From the NCBI GenBank assembly GCA_948435735.1, contig CAOJGX010000011.1, forward strand, positions 1 to 40,167: a DNA stretch of 40,167 bases, given 5' to 3'. Every line of letters starts with the position of its first letter. Position 1 is the first letter of the stretch. The notes beneath the pieces were generated by a model, which saw nothing but the letters and a program-made list of their open reading frames with translations, was not told the DNA's origin and searched no databases. This stretch comes from an uncultured Clostridium sp. (GTDB lineage Bacteria; Bacillota; Clostridia; TANB77; CAG-508). A program made the translations under genes and the position numbers. Positions 7,777 through 15,573 of this stretch are shown piece after piece.

Positions 7777-9900
7777 GTGAAGCAAACGAAATTAAATAAT
7801 GAATTAGAGAATTTAAATTTTAGATTTAATGTTTTGTCAGTTATTGTATATATCATTGGAGTCGTGATTTTGATTAGACTGTTTAATTTGCAAATCATAA
7901 ATGGCCAACAATATCGCGAAGATTCCAATACGAGATTATCGAGAGAATCAACCATTGAAGCGGCAAGAGGAAGTATTTTAGATCGTTCTGGAAATTCGCT
8001 TGTTAGTACAGACATGAGTTTTTCTTTAGAAATGTATAAAACAAAAGTAGAGGATGAACAATTAAATAACTCCATTTTATTAATGACAACCACTTTAGAA
8101 AATAATGGAGACAGTTATTTAGACCCATTTCCAATTAGTATCAATCCATTTGAGTATCATTTTGATTCAGAAGAAGCGTTAGCAGAATGGAAAACCAAGT
8201 ACAAAATTCCTGAAACAGCATCAGCAGAAGAAGCATTTTACATTATGCGAGATAAATATAAGATTCAAACAGATGATATTAATGATATCCGAAGAATTTT
8301 AGCCATTCGCTATGCGATTACAACAAAAGGATATTCTACAACAAAATCCATTGAAATTGCAGACGAAATTTCCAGACAAAGTGCTGTACAATTACAGGAA
8401 AAAGGAGAAGAATTGACAGGTGTAAATATTGTAATAGAGCCAATCCGAAAATATCATGTAGGAAGTATGGCATCTCACATTGTGGGTTATATGGGAAGAA
8501 TTTCGGATAAAGACGAAAAAGAATTAGAGAAAAATGGTGATTCGTATGAATATCAGCCAAGTGATAAAATCGGAAAAACAGGGATTGAGAAGGTTTTTGA
8601 GGAATATTTAAGAGGGGAAGATGGCATCAAACAAATTGATATGTCAGTAGACGGAACAATCACTGGAGAATATACAAGCAAAGAGGCAATAGGTGGAGCA
8701 GACGTTGTTCTTACGATTGATTCAAATCTGCAGAAAATAACAGAAAATGCATTAGCAGCCAATATTCAAAAAATTAAATCTGGTGGATTTTCACAAACTT
8801 ATAATGCCAAAGGTGGTGCGGTTGTAGTAACCAATGTCAATACAGGAGAAATCCTAGCCATGGCAAGTTACCCAGATTATGAACCAGCTTTGTTTTATAA
8901 TGGAATTAGTAATGAAAAATATGCAGAATATAACAATAATCCACTACATCCGTTGAATAACAGAACCATTCAAAGTCCATATGCACCAGGTTCTACCTTT
9001 AAGATGGTAACAGCGATTGCAGCATTGGAAACAGGAGTTACCAATACGAGCGAAAGAATCAATGATAGTGGGCCTTACCCGGCAGCACATAATCCGAGAT
9101 GTTGGTATTATAGAGAATATGGAAGAGGCCATGGCTATTTGAATGTATCTGGTGCCCTTGAGAAATCTTGTAACTATTTCTTTTATGAAGTCAGCAATCG
9201 AATGGGAATTGACAATTTGGAAAAATATACACGCTATTTTGGCTTAGGCCAAAAAACAGGAATTGAGTTATACAGTGAAGCCTCTGGAACTGTAGCGAAC
9301 CGAAGCATCACAGAAAGCAAAGGAACTAGTTGGATGGTTGGTGATACGTTAGTTGCAGCAATTGGTCAAGGTTACAATAACTTTACACCAGTGCAAATGG
9401 CAAAATATATTTCAATGGTAGCCAATGGAGGGCATCCAATTGATTTAAGTATTATAAAAAGTGTGATAAAATCCGATGGAAGTCAAGTTCCTGACTCGGA
9501 AATTGAAGAATTCACAAATAAAAAATTGGGCTTGGAACCGAACAATGCAGAAGATTTTAATATAAATGAAGCAACGATGAATGCTGTATTACAAGGAATG
9601 AGAGCCGTTACAGAAGGAGAAGGGGGAACAGCTCGTTCGGTATTTTCTGATTTCAATATCTCAGTAGGCGGAAAAACGGGTTCTGCTGAAACAACTTCTG
9701 GCGATGTAAATGCATGGTTTGTAGGATTTGCACCGTTTGAAAAGCCGGAAATTGCAGTTATTATTATTGTAGAAAATGGTGGTCATGGTTATTATACAGC
9801 AGAAGTTGTAAGGGAAATTATTGCTGAATATTTTGGCATGAATGTTGGGCAGATAACAGAAAATATGGATGCAGAAAATGAAACAGAATATTTCAGGTAA
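7777..9900 (+). CDS. mrdA: Class B penicillin-binding protein 2 (elongasome transpeptidase)
   Basis: A 707-residue class B PBP. A single membrane anchor lies at about 20-39. The dimerization domain starts with EAARGSILDRSGN. The transpeptidase domain has the SxxK motif APGSTFKMV (Ser about 406), SxN as KSCNYFFYE, and KTG as VGGKTGSAETT. It cross-links peptidoglycan with MreC/MreD during side-wall growth. The start is uncertain: GTG at 7777 is the only candidate upstream of the conserved region, but the AAGAAGG ribosome site almost touches it, so initiation may be weak. The gene symbol follows the operon position; the frame is intact. Confidence 0.9.
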   Translation: MKQTKLNNELENLNFRFNVLSVIVYIIGVVILIRLFNLQIINGQQYREDSNTRLSRESTIEAARGSILDRSGNSLVSTDMSFSLEMYKTKVEDEQLNNSILLMTTTLENNGDSYLDPFPISINPFEYHFDSEEALAEWKTKYKIPETASAEEAFYIMRDKYKIQTDDINDIRRILAIRYAITTKGYSTTKSIEIADEISRQSAVQLQEKGEELTGVNIVIEPIRKYHVGSMASHIVGYMGRISDKDEKELEKNGDSYEYQPSDKIGKTGIEKVFEEYLRGEDGIKQIDMSVDGTITGEYTSKEAIGGADVVLTIDSNLQKITENALAANIQKIKSGGFSQTYNAKGGAVVVTNVNTGEILAMASYPDYEPALFYNGISNEKYAEYNNNPLHPLNNRTIQSPYAPGSTFKMVTAIAALETGVTNTSERINDSGPYPAAHNPRCWYYREYGRGHGYLNVSGALEKSCNYFFYEVSNRMGIDNLEKYTRYFGLGQKTGIELYSEASGTVANRSITESKGTSWMVGDTLVAAIGQGYNNFTPVQMAKYISMVANGGHPIDLSIIKSVIKSDGSQVPDSEIEEFTNKKLGLEPNNAEDFNINEATMNAVLQGMRAVTEGEGGTARSVFSDFNISVGGKTGSAETTSGDVNAWFVGFAPFEKPEIAVIIIVENGGHGYYTAEVVREIIAEYFGMNVGQITENMDAENETEYFR

Positions 9901-9903
9901 AAT

Positions 9904-9930
9904 ATAGGGGCGATTATCTTTTTGCCCACC
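9904..9930. repeat. Palindromic intergenic repeat, copy 6 (decayed right arm)
   Basis: TAGGGGCGATTATC matches the family, but the right arm reads TTTTTGCCCACC, so the hairpin is largely lost. It lies between the PBP2 gene and minC. Confidence 0.65.
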
Positions 9931-9946
9931 AAAAGGGGGAACAAAA

Positions 9947-10552
9947 ATGTTAAACAATATACGAATTAAACAAACAACAGATGAAATTATATTGAGTATT
10001 AATGTACAAGCCAATAACACAAAAATTGTAGAAGAATTGCAGGAAAAACTACCAAAACTAAAGGATTTTTATAAAAATTCCAATGTGCCAATTAGGGTGA
10101 CAGGCAAATTATTTACAGAAAGTGAAAGAAAAGTTATCCAAAAAATGATTATTGCAGAAATTGATGTTGATGTGAAATTTGATGAAGCATCAGATTTATT
10201 AGGGTTACATGCGATTAAAAAAACATTTGAAGTAGAAACAGAGATTTCCGAAACGAAATATATTTACAATTCAGTACGTTCTGGAACCAAAGAGGAATAT
10301 GTTGGAAGCCTTGTTATTTGCGGAGATGTTAATTCTGGAGCAGAAATTGTAGCAGGTGGAAATATCTGTGTTTTAGGAACGTTAAGAGGTGTTGCACATG
10401 CAGGAGCAGGTGGCAATACGAAAGCGATTATTACAGCGAATGTGATTGAGTCAACACAAATCAGAATTTCTAATTTAGTGAAGGAAGTGACTGAAAAAGA
10501 GGAAAGATGTCCTATTTTTGGAATTAAGGCTAATTCGATTGAACTTTTATAA
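9947..10552 (+). CDS. minC: Septum site-determining protein MinC
   Basis: A 201-residue MinC. The C-terminal half shows the right-handed beta-helix hallmark: SVRSGTKEEYVGSLVICGDV, NSGAEIVAGGNICVLGTLRG and VAHAGAGGN. The N-terminal domain is less conserved, as usual. MinC inhibits FtsZ ring formation at poles once recruited by MinD. Neither minD nor minE follows; the next genes run on the opposite strand, and the stop codons of the converging genes overlap by six bases. So either the min operon was broken here or minD lies elsewhere. RBS AAAGGGGG precedes ATG 9947. Confidence 0.88.
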   Translation: MLNNIRIKQTTDEIILSINVQANNTKIVEELQEKLPKLKDFYKNSNVPIRVTGKLFTESERKVIQKMIIAEIDVDVKFDEASDLLGLHAIKKTFEVETEISETKYIYNSVRSGTKEEYVGSLVICGDVNSGAEIVAGGNICVLGTLRGVAHAGAGGNTKAIITANVIESTQIRISNLVKEVTEKEERCPIFGIKANSIELL

Positions 10553-10957
10553 AATTAATAAAAAGAGAATTAGCATTAAAACAAAATCATAATCACTATC
10601 CTTTAAAAATTTAAAGGAATTTAAAAAACTTAGAGAATTTTTATCATCAAAAGAATCTAGAACAGATAAAAGATTAGCAATCTTGATATATTGTTCTAGT
10701 TTTTCTTTTTTTGTGTCTTCTAAATATGGTTTTAAAGAGTATAACAGCTGATTTCTTGGATTATTTTTATTGTTCATGCTGCTCATGATGTCTTTAATTT
10801 TTAAAATGGTGTTGATGTCAAAAGAAAAATCGTCATTTTCATTTTTTTCGTTATGATTAGGCGGATTTTCTCCGCCTATTATGCTATTTAGGTCAATGTC
10901 TTTTTCTTTTAAAATACCAGAAAAGTTATTTAAAATGTTTGAAAAGTCTTCGTTCAT
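10547..10957 (-). CDS. Conserved protein of unknown function
   Basis: A 136-residue protein that I cannot assign to a named family. The N-terminal half is acidic and Asn-rich (NPPNHNEKNENDD). The middle has NPRNQLLYSLKPYLEDTKKE followed by KLEQYIKIANLLSVL, a pattern I recall from small uncharacterised Bacillota proteins (LLxxLKPYL with a Lys/Arg-rich follow-up). The C-terminus is a hydrophobic run (FVLMLILFLLIL) that might be a membrane tail. It follows the 46-residue gene with a 2-base gap, so the two form an operon. The C-terminal stop overlaps the end of minC. Confidence 0.7.
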   Translation of the reverse strand: MNEDFSNILNNFSGILKEKDIDLNSIIGGENPPNHNEKNENDDFSFDINTILKIKDIMSSMNNKNNPRNQLLYSLKPYLEDTKKEKLEQYIKIANLLSVLDSFDDKNSLSFLNSFKFLKDSDYDFVLMLILFLLIL

Positions 10958-10959
10958 AC

Positions 10960-11100
10960 TTACTCCTGTTTATCAAAATTTTTCTTAATATCCGAATTAT
11001 TTAAAATTTGTTGAGCACGATAGATGTTTTTTTCTAGTTCTGCTTTATCCATTTTTGAAATAACAGAAAGCAGTTTGTTAATATCCATATTGTTATTCAT
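10960..11100 (-). CDS. Small protein of unknown function, 46 residues
   Basis: An open frame of 46 codons with a strong GGAGGCG ribosome site before ATG 11100. It begins MNNNMDINKLLSVISKMDKA and has a helical, charged middle (ELEKNIYRAQQIL). Its stop is two bases from the ATG of the 136-residue gene, so the two are very likely co-transcribed and may work together. No known family was recognised. The good ribosome site and tight spacing are the reasons for calling it. Confidence 0.65.
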   Translation of the reverse strand: MNNNMDINKLLSVISKMDKAELEKNIYRAQQILNNSDIKKNFDKQE

Positions 11101-11414
11101 TGAAAACGCCTCCTTGGTAATTTACTTTATAGTATTATATGCATGAGGGATTTAAAAAGACACAAAATTTTATGAATCATGTGGGATGTAAAAGGAGTAT
11201 ATAGCATGTAATGATAAATTAAGGGAAAAATTCAAAAGATGTTGTAAAAAAGCTTCAAAACAAATGAAATAAAATTTAATTTATCGAAAAATGTCGAAAA
11301 CGAGAGTAAAATGAATATAATTTCCGATTTTTTAATAAAAATGACGAATTTTGCTGAAAAATTAAAAATAATGTGTTATAATTAATTTAAATCAAGAAAT
11401 AGAGAGGTGATATT
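11101..11414. promoter_or_regulatory. Divergent intergenic region with the cas promoter
   Basis: This is AT-rich non-coding DNA between the small reverse-strand pair and cas6. On the + strand CTGAAA (11354-11359) and TATAAT (11377-11382) are 17 bases apart, a plausible cas operon promoter; a GAGAGGTGAT ribosome site follows before TTG 11415. On the - strand CATATAATAC lies about 30 bases upstream of the small gene and could be its -10 region. No repeats or CRISPR units were seen. Confidence 0.5.
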
Positions 11415-12130
11415 TTGAGATTTAAATTAGTTTTTAATTTAGAAAATGAAATCATGTTTATGAATTACAGAAGAAGCATATTAAGTTTTATAAAAAAGTC
11501 TCTAGAGGATTATAGCGAAGATGAATACAAAAAGTTTTATAATCAAAGAGATAATATTATAAAGCCCTTTTGCGTTTCGGTATTTTTTAAAGATAGCCAA
11601 TTTCAAGGTGAAAATATTATAGTTCATGCTAAGACAATGGAAGTAAATTTTTCTACGAGTGATTATCATGCAGGAATTGTACTATATAATGCTTTTAAGC
11701 ACAAAAAAAAATATAAAATTTAGCTTGCATCAAAATTCTATGATTTTAAAAAATCTCATTTTATTGCCAGAAAAAGAAATAAAAGAAGAGCAAGTGATTA
11801 TAAAATTCTTAAGTCCATTGGTTGTGAGAAATCGACAAGAGAAGAAAGATTATTATTATTCCTATGAACAGGATGAATTTTTAGATACGTTAAAATTGAA
11901 TATAAAAATTCAATTGCAAATTTCAGATTTACCAGAGGATATAGTGGAAAATTTAAAATTAGAGCCAATAAAGGCGAAAAAAGTTATTGTAAAGTTTTAT
12001 GAAAAAAAGATGGAGACATCAATTGGTGTTTTTCAATTAAGTGGAAATCCAGAATTGCTGAATTATTTGTATAAAACAGGAATGCGGAAGTCGTCATAGT
12101 GCAGGCTTTGGGATGTTTGAAATGATGTAA
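11415..12130 (+). CDS. cas6: CRISPR endoribonuclease Cas6, two frame changes
   Basis: Three frame segments together give a normal-length Cas6 of about 237 residues, the enzyme that cuts pre-crRNA in type I-B systems. Frame 1 (from TTG 11415, MRFKLVFNLENEIMF) covers the N-terminal ferredoxin fold up to VLYNAFKHKKKYK. A +1 change at or just after the A9 tract (11703-11711) continues with FSLHQNSMILKNLILLPEKE. A second +1 change at the in-frame CGG at 12085 restores GSRHSAGFGMFEMM, which together with the preceding TGM forms the Gly-rich loop that marks Cas6. Without this shift the loop is lost after three codons. The first change is not at CGG and may be a real mutation or a slippage site. The cas8b start follows 14 bases after the restored TAA at 12128-12130. 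Confidence 0.8.
11703..11711 (+). other. A9 tract at the first frame change of cas6
   Basis: CAC followed by nine A's lies where cas6 changes to the +1 frame; a tract of eight A's would read through. Such tracts are prone to replication slippage, RNA polymerase slippage and assembly error. There is no CGG here, so this event is separate from the CGG series. Confidence 0.7.
12085..12087 (+). other. In-frame CGG at the +1 shift site of cas6
   Basis: Codons read ATG CGG AAG TCG TCA TAG. Skipping C12085 gives ATG GGA AGT CGT CAT AGT GCA, the start of the Gly-rich loop. Confidence 0.85.
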
Positions 12131-12144
12131 AAGGAGGTGAAAAA

Positions 12145-13981
12145 GTGAAAACAAGAGTCTATCTTAATGAGTGGTTTGTGAATGCTCGGAATGATTGGTT
12201 TTATTAGAATTTTGCAACATAGTGGAGAGGTCTGTTTGACAATAAAGGATAACTACATTGAAGTTGACACGGACCATTTAAAAAAGTTTCATCAATATTA
12301 TTTCCAGTATTTTTTTGATCAATATAATATGGCAGAAAGAATAGAGGACAGAGTAACTCAGTCTTTTGATAAGATAAAGTTCTATTTAGAAGATGAGTCA
12401 GGAAAAAAAGAAATAAAGGATAAATTAAAGACAGAAAAGAAAAATATTAAAACATTTTTAAAGCCACAATTAGATAAAGTGAAAAAGATTGATGAAGTAA
12501 TTTTTAATGAGGCATCAAATGCTTATAATGAACTAGATAAAATAAAAGAAAAGGAAGATACAGAAAAGTTATTTCAATTGCAAAATTGCTTGATAGAGAA
12601 TTTTTATAAGGAAAAAATTAATCAGAAAATTACATTAAATTTATTTAAAAGTATATTGAGTAATACATATTTTGGTCAGCAATCATTTTTAAATGTTGTG
12701 AAAAATTCACTTTCTTATGAAGAGCAAGCCGAAATAATGTACAAAGATTATGTAAGTAATATTGTGGAAACAGGAAAGTTTCAGGATATTTTAGAAGGAA
12801 GATATAATTGGCAAGAGTTGGAAAAGTTGGTTCAAGAAAAGAAAGAAGATCAATTATTGACAAAAGATTTTCAAAAAATTTATGACAACATGGATAAAAA
12901 ATTTATTCAAAAAAAGAAAGAAATTGAGGAAGTTAAAGAGTATATTCAAAATACAGTTTTTGAAAGTTGTTCGATGTGTGGCAATTCAGCATGTAAAACA
13001 AGTGATTATACAGAAGGAAATTTTGTGCCACTTGCAATGAGTTCACACAATGCAAAAAATTTTTTTTGGAATCAAAATGCTAAATTTCCTATTTGTGATA
13101 TGTGTAAATTAATTTTATTTTGCATACCAGCAGGGGTTACAACTACAATAAAAACAATGAAGGAAAATGATATTTATAAAGAAAAGGAAATGTTAAGTTT
13201 TATCAATTATGATAGTGATGTAGAAACTTTGTTAAAAACAAATAATTATTTTGCGAATCAATCGAAAAAGGATAAAATGCAATATAATCCATATGGTGAA
13301 TTGATTTTGAGTATAGTGGGGCAAGAGCGAAAAGTGAGTGAATGGAGTTTGCAAAATATTTTTGTTGTAGAGTTTGAAGCAGAGTATGGAAAGTTTAGTA
13401 GAATTCAATATTTTAATATAAAAAGATATGTTGCAAAGTTTTTTAAAAACTATAGTTATTTGTTAAATCAAATAAAAGATTATAAATATAAGTTACAGAT
13501 TGTGGATAATATTTTAAAAAACAAAGATTTTACGAAAGTAATTAATCAAAGATTAAGAGAAGAAATTCAGAAAGAAAATAAAGATGGATATAATTCCTAT
13601 TTGGCAACCCAAGCTCAATATACATTAGAAATTTTGAAAAAGGAGGAAAAAGATGTGGAAGAAGAAATCAAAAAAGCGAATGCTAAAGTTCATGTGATGT
13701 TTGCATTAGGAAATCAAATTTATGATGAATTAGAAAAGGAAAATAATGAAAATAAGTTAGATGGCTATATTTATCGAATGTTAAATTGTATTAAAACAAA
13801 CAATAAAAACGGTTTTGTGGATATTGCAATACGTATTATTTGGTCGGCAGGAAAAGATATTCCAGAAATATTAGTTAAAAATAATGAAAATTTAAGTTGG
13901 CAAGACTTAGGGCATAGTTTTATTGCAGGTTTAACATCACCAAAATATGTAAAAAATGAGGAGGAGAAAGATGGAGAATAA
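12145..13981 (+). CDS. cas8b: CRISPR type I-B large subunit Cas8b (Cst1-like), +1 shift at CGG
   Basis: A 611-residue protein if C12187 is skipped. GTG 12145 has a strong AAGGAGGTG site and opens MKTRVYLNEWFVNA; the +1 frame continues GMIGFIRILQHSGEV, together the Cst1-type N-terminus. Without the shift, translation ends five codons after CGG at TAG. Starting at ATG 12182 or 12191 instead would drop the conserved YLNEWF start and has no proper ribosome site. A zinc-finger-like pair occurs in the middle (CSMCGNSAC near 275, PICDMC near 317). Cas8b is the large Cascade subunit that recognises the PAM. The end overlaps cas7 by 11 bases. Confidence 0.85.
12187..12189 (+). other. In-frame CGG at the +1 shift site of cas8b
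   Basis: Codons read AAT GCT CGG AAT GAT. Skipping C12187 gives AAT GCT GGA ATG ATT GGT, encoding N-A-G-M-I-G. It is codon 15 of cas8b and lies only 102 bases after the CGG in cas6. Confidence 0.85.
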
Positions 13982-14888
13982 TAAAAAAAGTGGTTTAACG
14001 ATTAGTATGATTTTCAAGGCGCAAAGTTTAAATTATGGAGAAGGAATTGGAAATATAGCAGAACTTAAAAAATTATCAAGAGGAGATGGAAAAGTTTATA
14101 CGTTTGCTTCAAGACAAGCTTTGCGATATGACATTGCAAGACTTGGCAATAAAATGTTTGGATGGAATTTGGAAGTGGTTGATAAATTACAAGGAACTGT
14201 ACAATTTAAGGAAAAATTATCAATTGCAGATTCAGAGGAAATGGACCTTTTTGGTTATATGAAAACCTCAAAAAAATCAAATGAGGAGATAGGAGGAGCT
14301 AATATTAGAAGTGCAGCAGTTCGTTTGAGTAATGCAATTTCTTTAGAAGATTACAAAAGTGATATGGATTTTTTGAACAATAAAGGATTAGCAGATAGAA
14401 TTAAGGAATTTCCTAATTTGGCAAATGTGGAGCAACATTTGAGTTATTATACTTATACAGTAACAATTGATTTAGAAAAAATTGGTGTAGATGGAACCAT
14501 TGAATTAACCAAGGAGGAAAAGTCGAAACGAGTGGTTCAATTGTTGGAGATTTTGAAAGTGTTGAATCGTGAGATTCGAGGAAGAGAAGAAAATTTAAGT
14601 CCATTATTTATAATTGGTGGATTGTATGAGTTAAATACACCGTATTTCTTAGGAAGAATTAAATTAGAAAATACAGAAAACGGTTTTGCTATTAATACGA
14701 ATATTTTGGAAGATACAATGAAACTCAAAATAGGGGAAACTAACCTTGAAGAAGAGACAAAAATTGGAATTGTGACAGATATTTTTGGGAATGAAAAGGA
14801 AATTCAAACTAGATTTGCAGGTAAAGTTAGCAATATTCAAGATTTCTTTGAAAGCCTAGAAAATGATGTAAAAGAATATTATAAATAG
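13971..14888 (+). CDS. cas7: CRISPR Cascade backbone Cas7 (Cst2/DevR family)
   Basis: A protein of about 305 residues of the Cas7 family that forms the helical crRNA-binding backbone of Cascade. Family features are the N-terminal SGLTISMIFKAQSLNYGEG, GDGKVYTFASRQALRYDI, and the glycine-rich IGGLYELNTPYFLGRIKLEN. The ATG at 13971 is chosen over 13956 because the AGGAGGAG site then lies at the right distance; it overlaps the end of cas8b by 11 bases, implying translational coupling. The frame is intact and contains no in-frame CGG. Confidence 0.92.
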   Translation: MENNKKSGLTISMIFKAQSLNYGEGIGNIAELKKLSRGDGKVYTFASRQALRYDIARLGNKMFGWNLEVVDKLQGTVQFKEKLSIADSEEMDLFGYMKTSKKSNEEIGGANIRSAAVRLSNAISLEDYKSDMDFLNNKGLADRIKEFPNLANVEQHLSYYTYTVTIDLEKIGVDGTIELTKEEKSKRVVQLLEILKVLNREIRGREENLSPLFIIGGLYELNTPYFLGRIKLENTENGFAINTNILEDTMKLKIGETNLEEETKIGIVTDIFGNEKEIQTRFAGKVSNIQDFFESLENDVKEYYK

Positions 14889-14904
14889 TGGAAGGGTGAT
14901 AAAC

Positions 14905-15561
14905 TTGAAAATTTTAAAATTGAAATTATTTCAAGAAACAGCATGCTATAAAAAGCCATTTGCCTTTAAAGTTGCCGAAACGTATCCACTTCCACCGTAT
15001 TCTACGATAATTGGCATGTTTCATAAAATTCTTGGTGCTGGGCCCAATGAATACCATCCAATGGATATTTCGGTACAAGGCGAATATGAAAGTATATTTA
15101 GTAATTATCAAAATCTGAGAACGTTTAAAGAAAAAGATGTAGTGACTGCTATGCCAAGAAATGTGCATCAATTATTAAATGTCAATTTGGTGATACATAT
15201 GCAGTCAGATGATGAAACAGTTGATAAAATTTATCAAAATATCGTGCATGGAAAAGAAACATTTACACTTGGAAGAAATGAAGATTTGGTGAGAGTGGAT
15301 GAAGTAAAAATGATAACAGAAACAAAAAAAGTGTATGATAAATTTATAAATCATTATGATGCCTACATTCCACTAGAGTTAACGGATGAAGAGGTTTATG
15401 GAATCAATTATAGGTTAAATACAGTGTATACGATAAAAAATGAGTTAAGGCAATGGCATAAAGTAGATGTAAAGTATATTGAAAAACATACAAATGAGTC
15501 TTTGTTAGAAGTTTTGCAAGATGAAGAGGGGGATTTTATATATTGGTTTGAATGCCGATAA
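14905..15561 (+). CDS. cas5: CRISPR Cascade subunit Cas5 (type I-B)
   Basis: A protein of about 218 residues. The N-terminal KILKLKLFQETACYKKPFAF and the ETYPLPPYSTIIGMFHKILG segment are characteristic of type I-B Cas5, which caps the 5' handle of the crRNA. TTG 14905 is preferred as the start, with GGAAGG nine bases upstream; the alternative GTG 14896 would touch that site. It lies 16 bases after cas7. The frame is intact. Confidence 0.88.
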   Translation: MKILKLKLFQETACYKKPFAFKVAETYPLPPYSTIIGMFHKILGAGPNEYHPMDISVQGEYESIFSNYQNLRTFKEKDVVTAMPRNVHQLLNVNLVIHMQSDDETVDKIYQNIVHGKETFTLGRNEDLVRVDEVKMITETKKVYDKFINHYDAYIPLELTDEEVYGINYRLNTVYTIKNELRQWHKVDVKYIEKHTNESLLEVLQDEEGDFIYWFECR

Positions 15562-15573
15562 AAAGGAGATTTG

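Noticed and set aside
1768-9930. The GGGGCGATT palindromes as a CRISPR array or riboswitch
   Set aside because: Spacing is irregular over 8 kb between unrelated genes and there is no conserved surrounding structure beyond the hairpin.
11160-11230. GGGATGTAAAA near 11190 as a CRISPR repeat remnant upstream of cas6
   Set aside because: Only a few bases match the 3' end of the repeat; the GTTTTAAT start is absent.
12182-12193. ATG 12182 or 12191 as the true start of cas8b
   Set aside because: No ribosome site at a proper distance, and the conserved YLNEWF segment would be lost, whereas GTG 12145 has a strong site.
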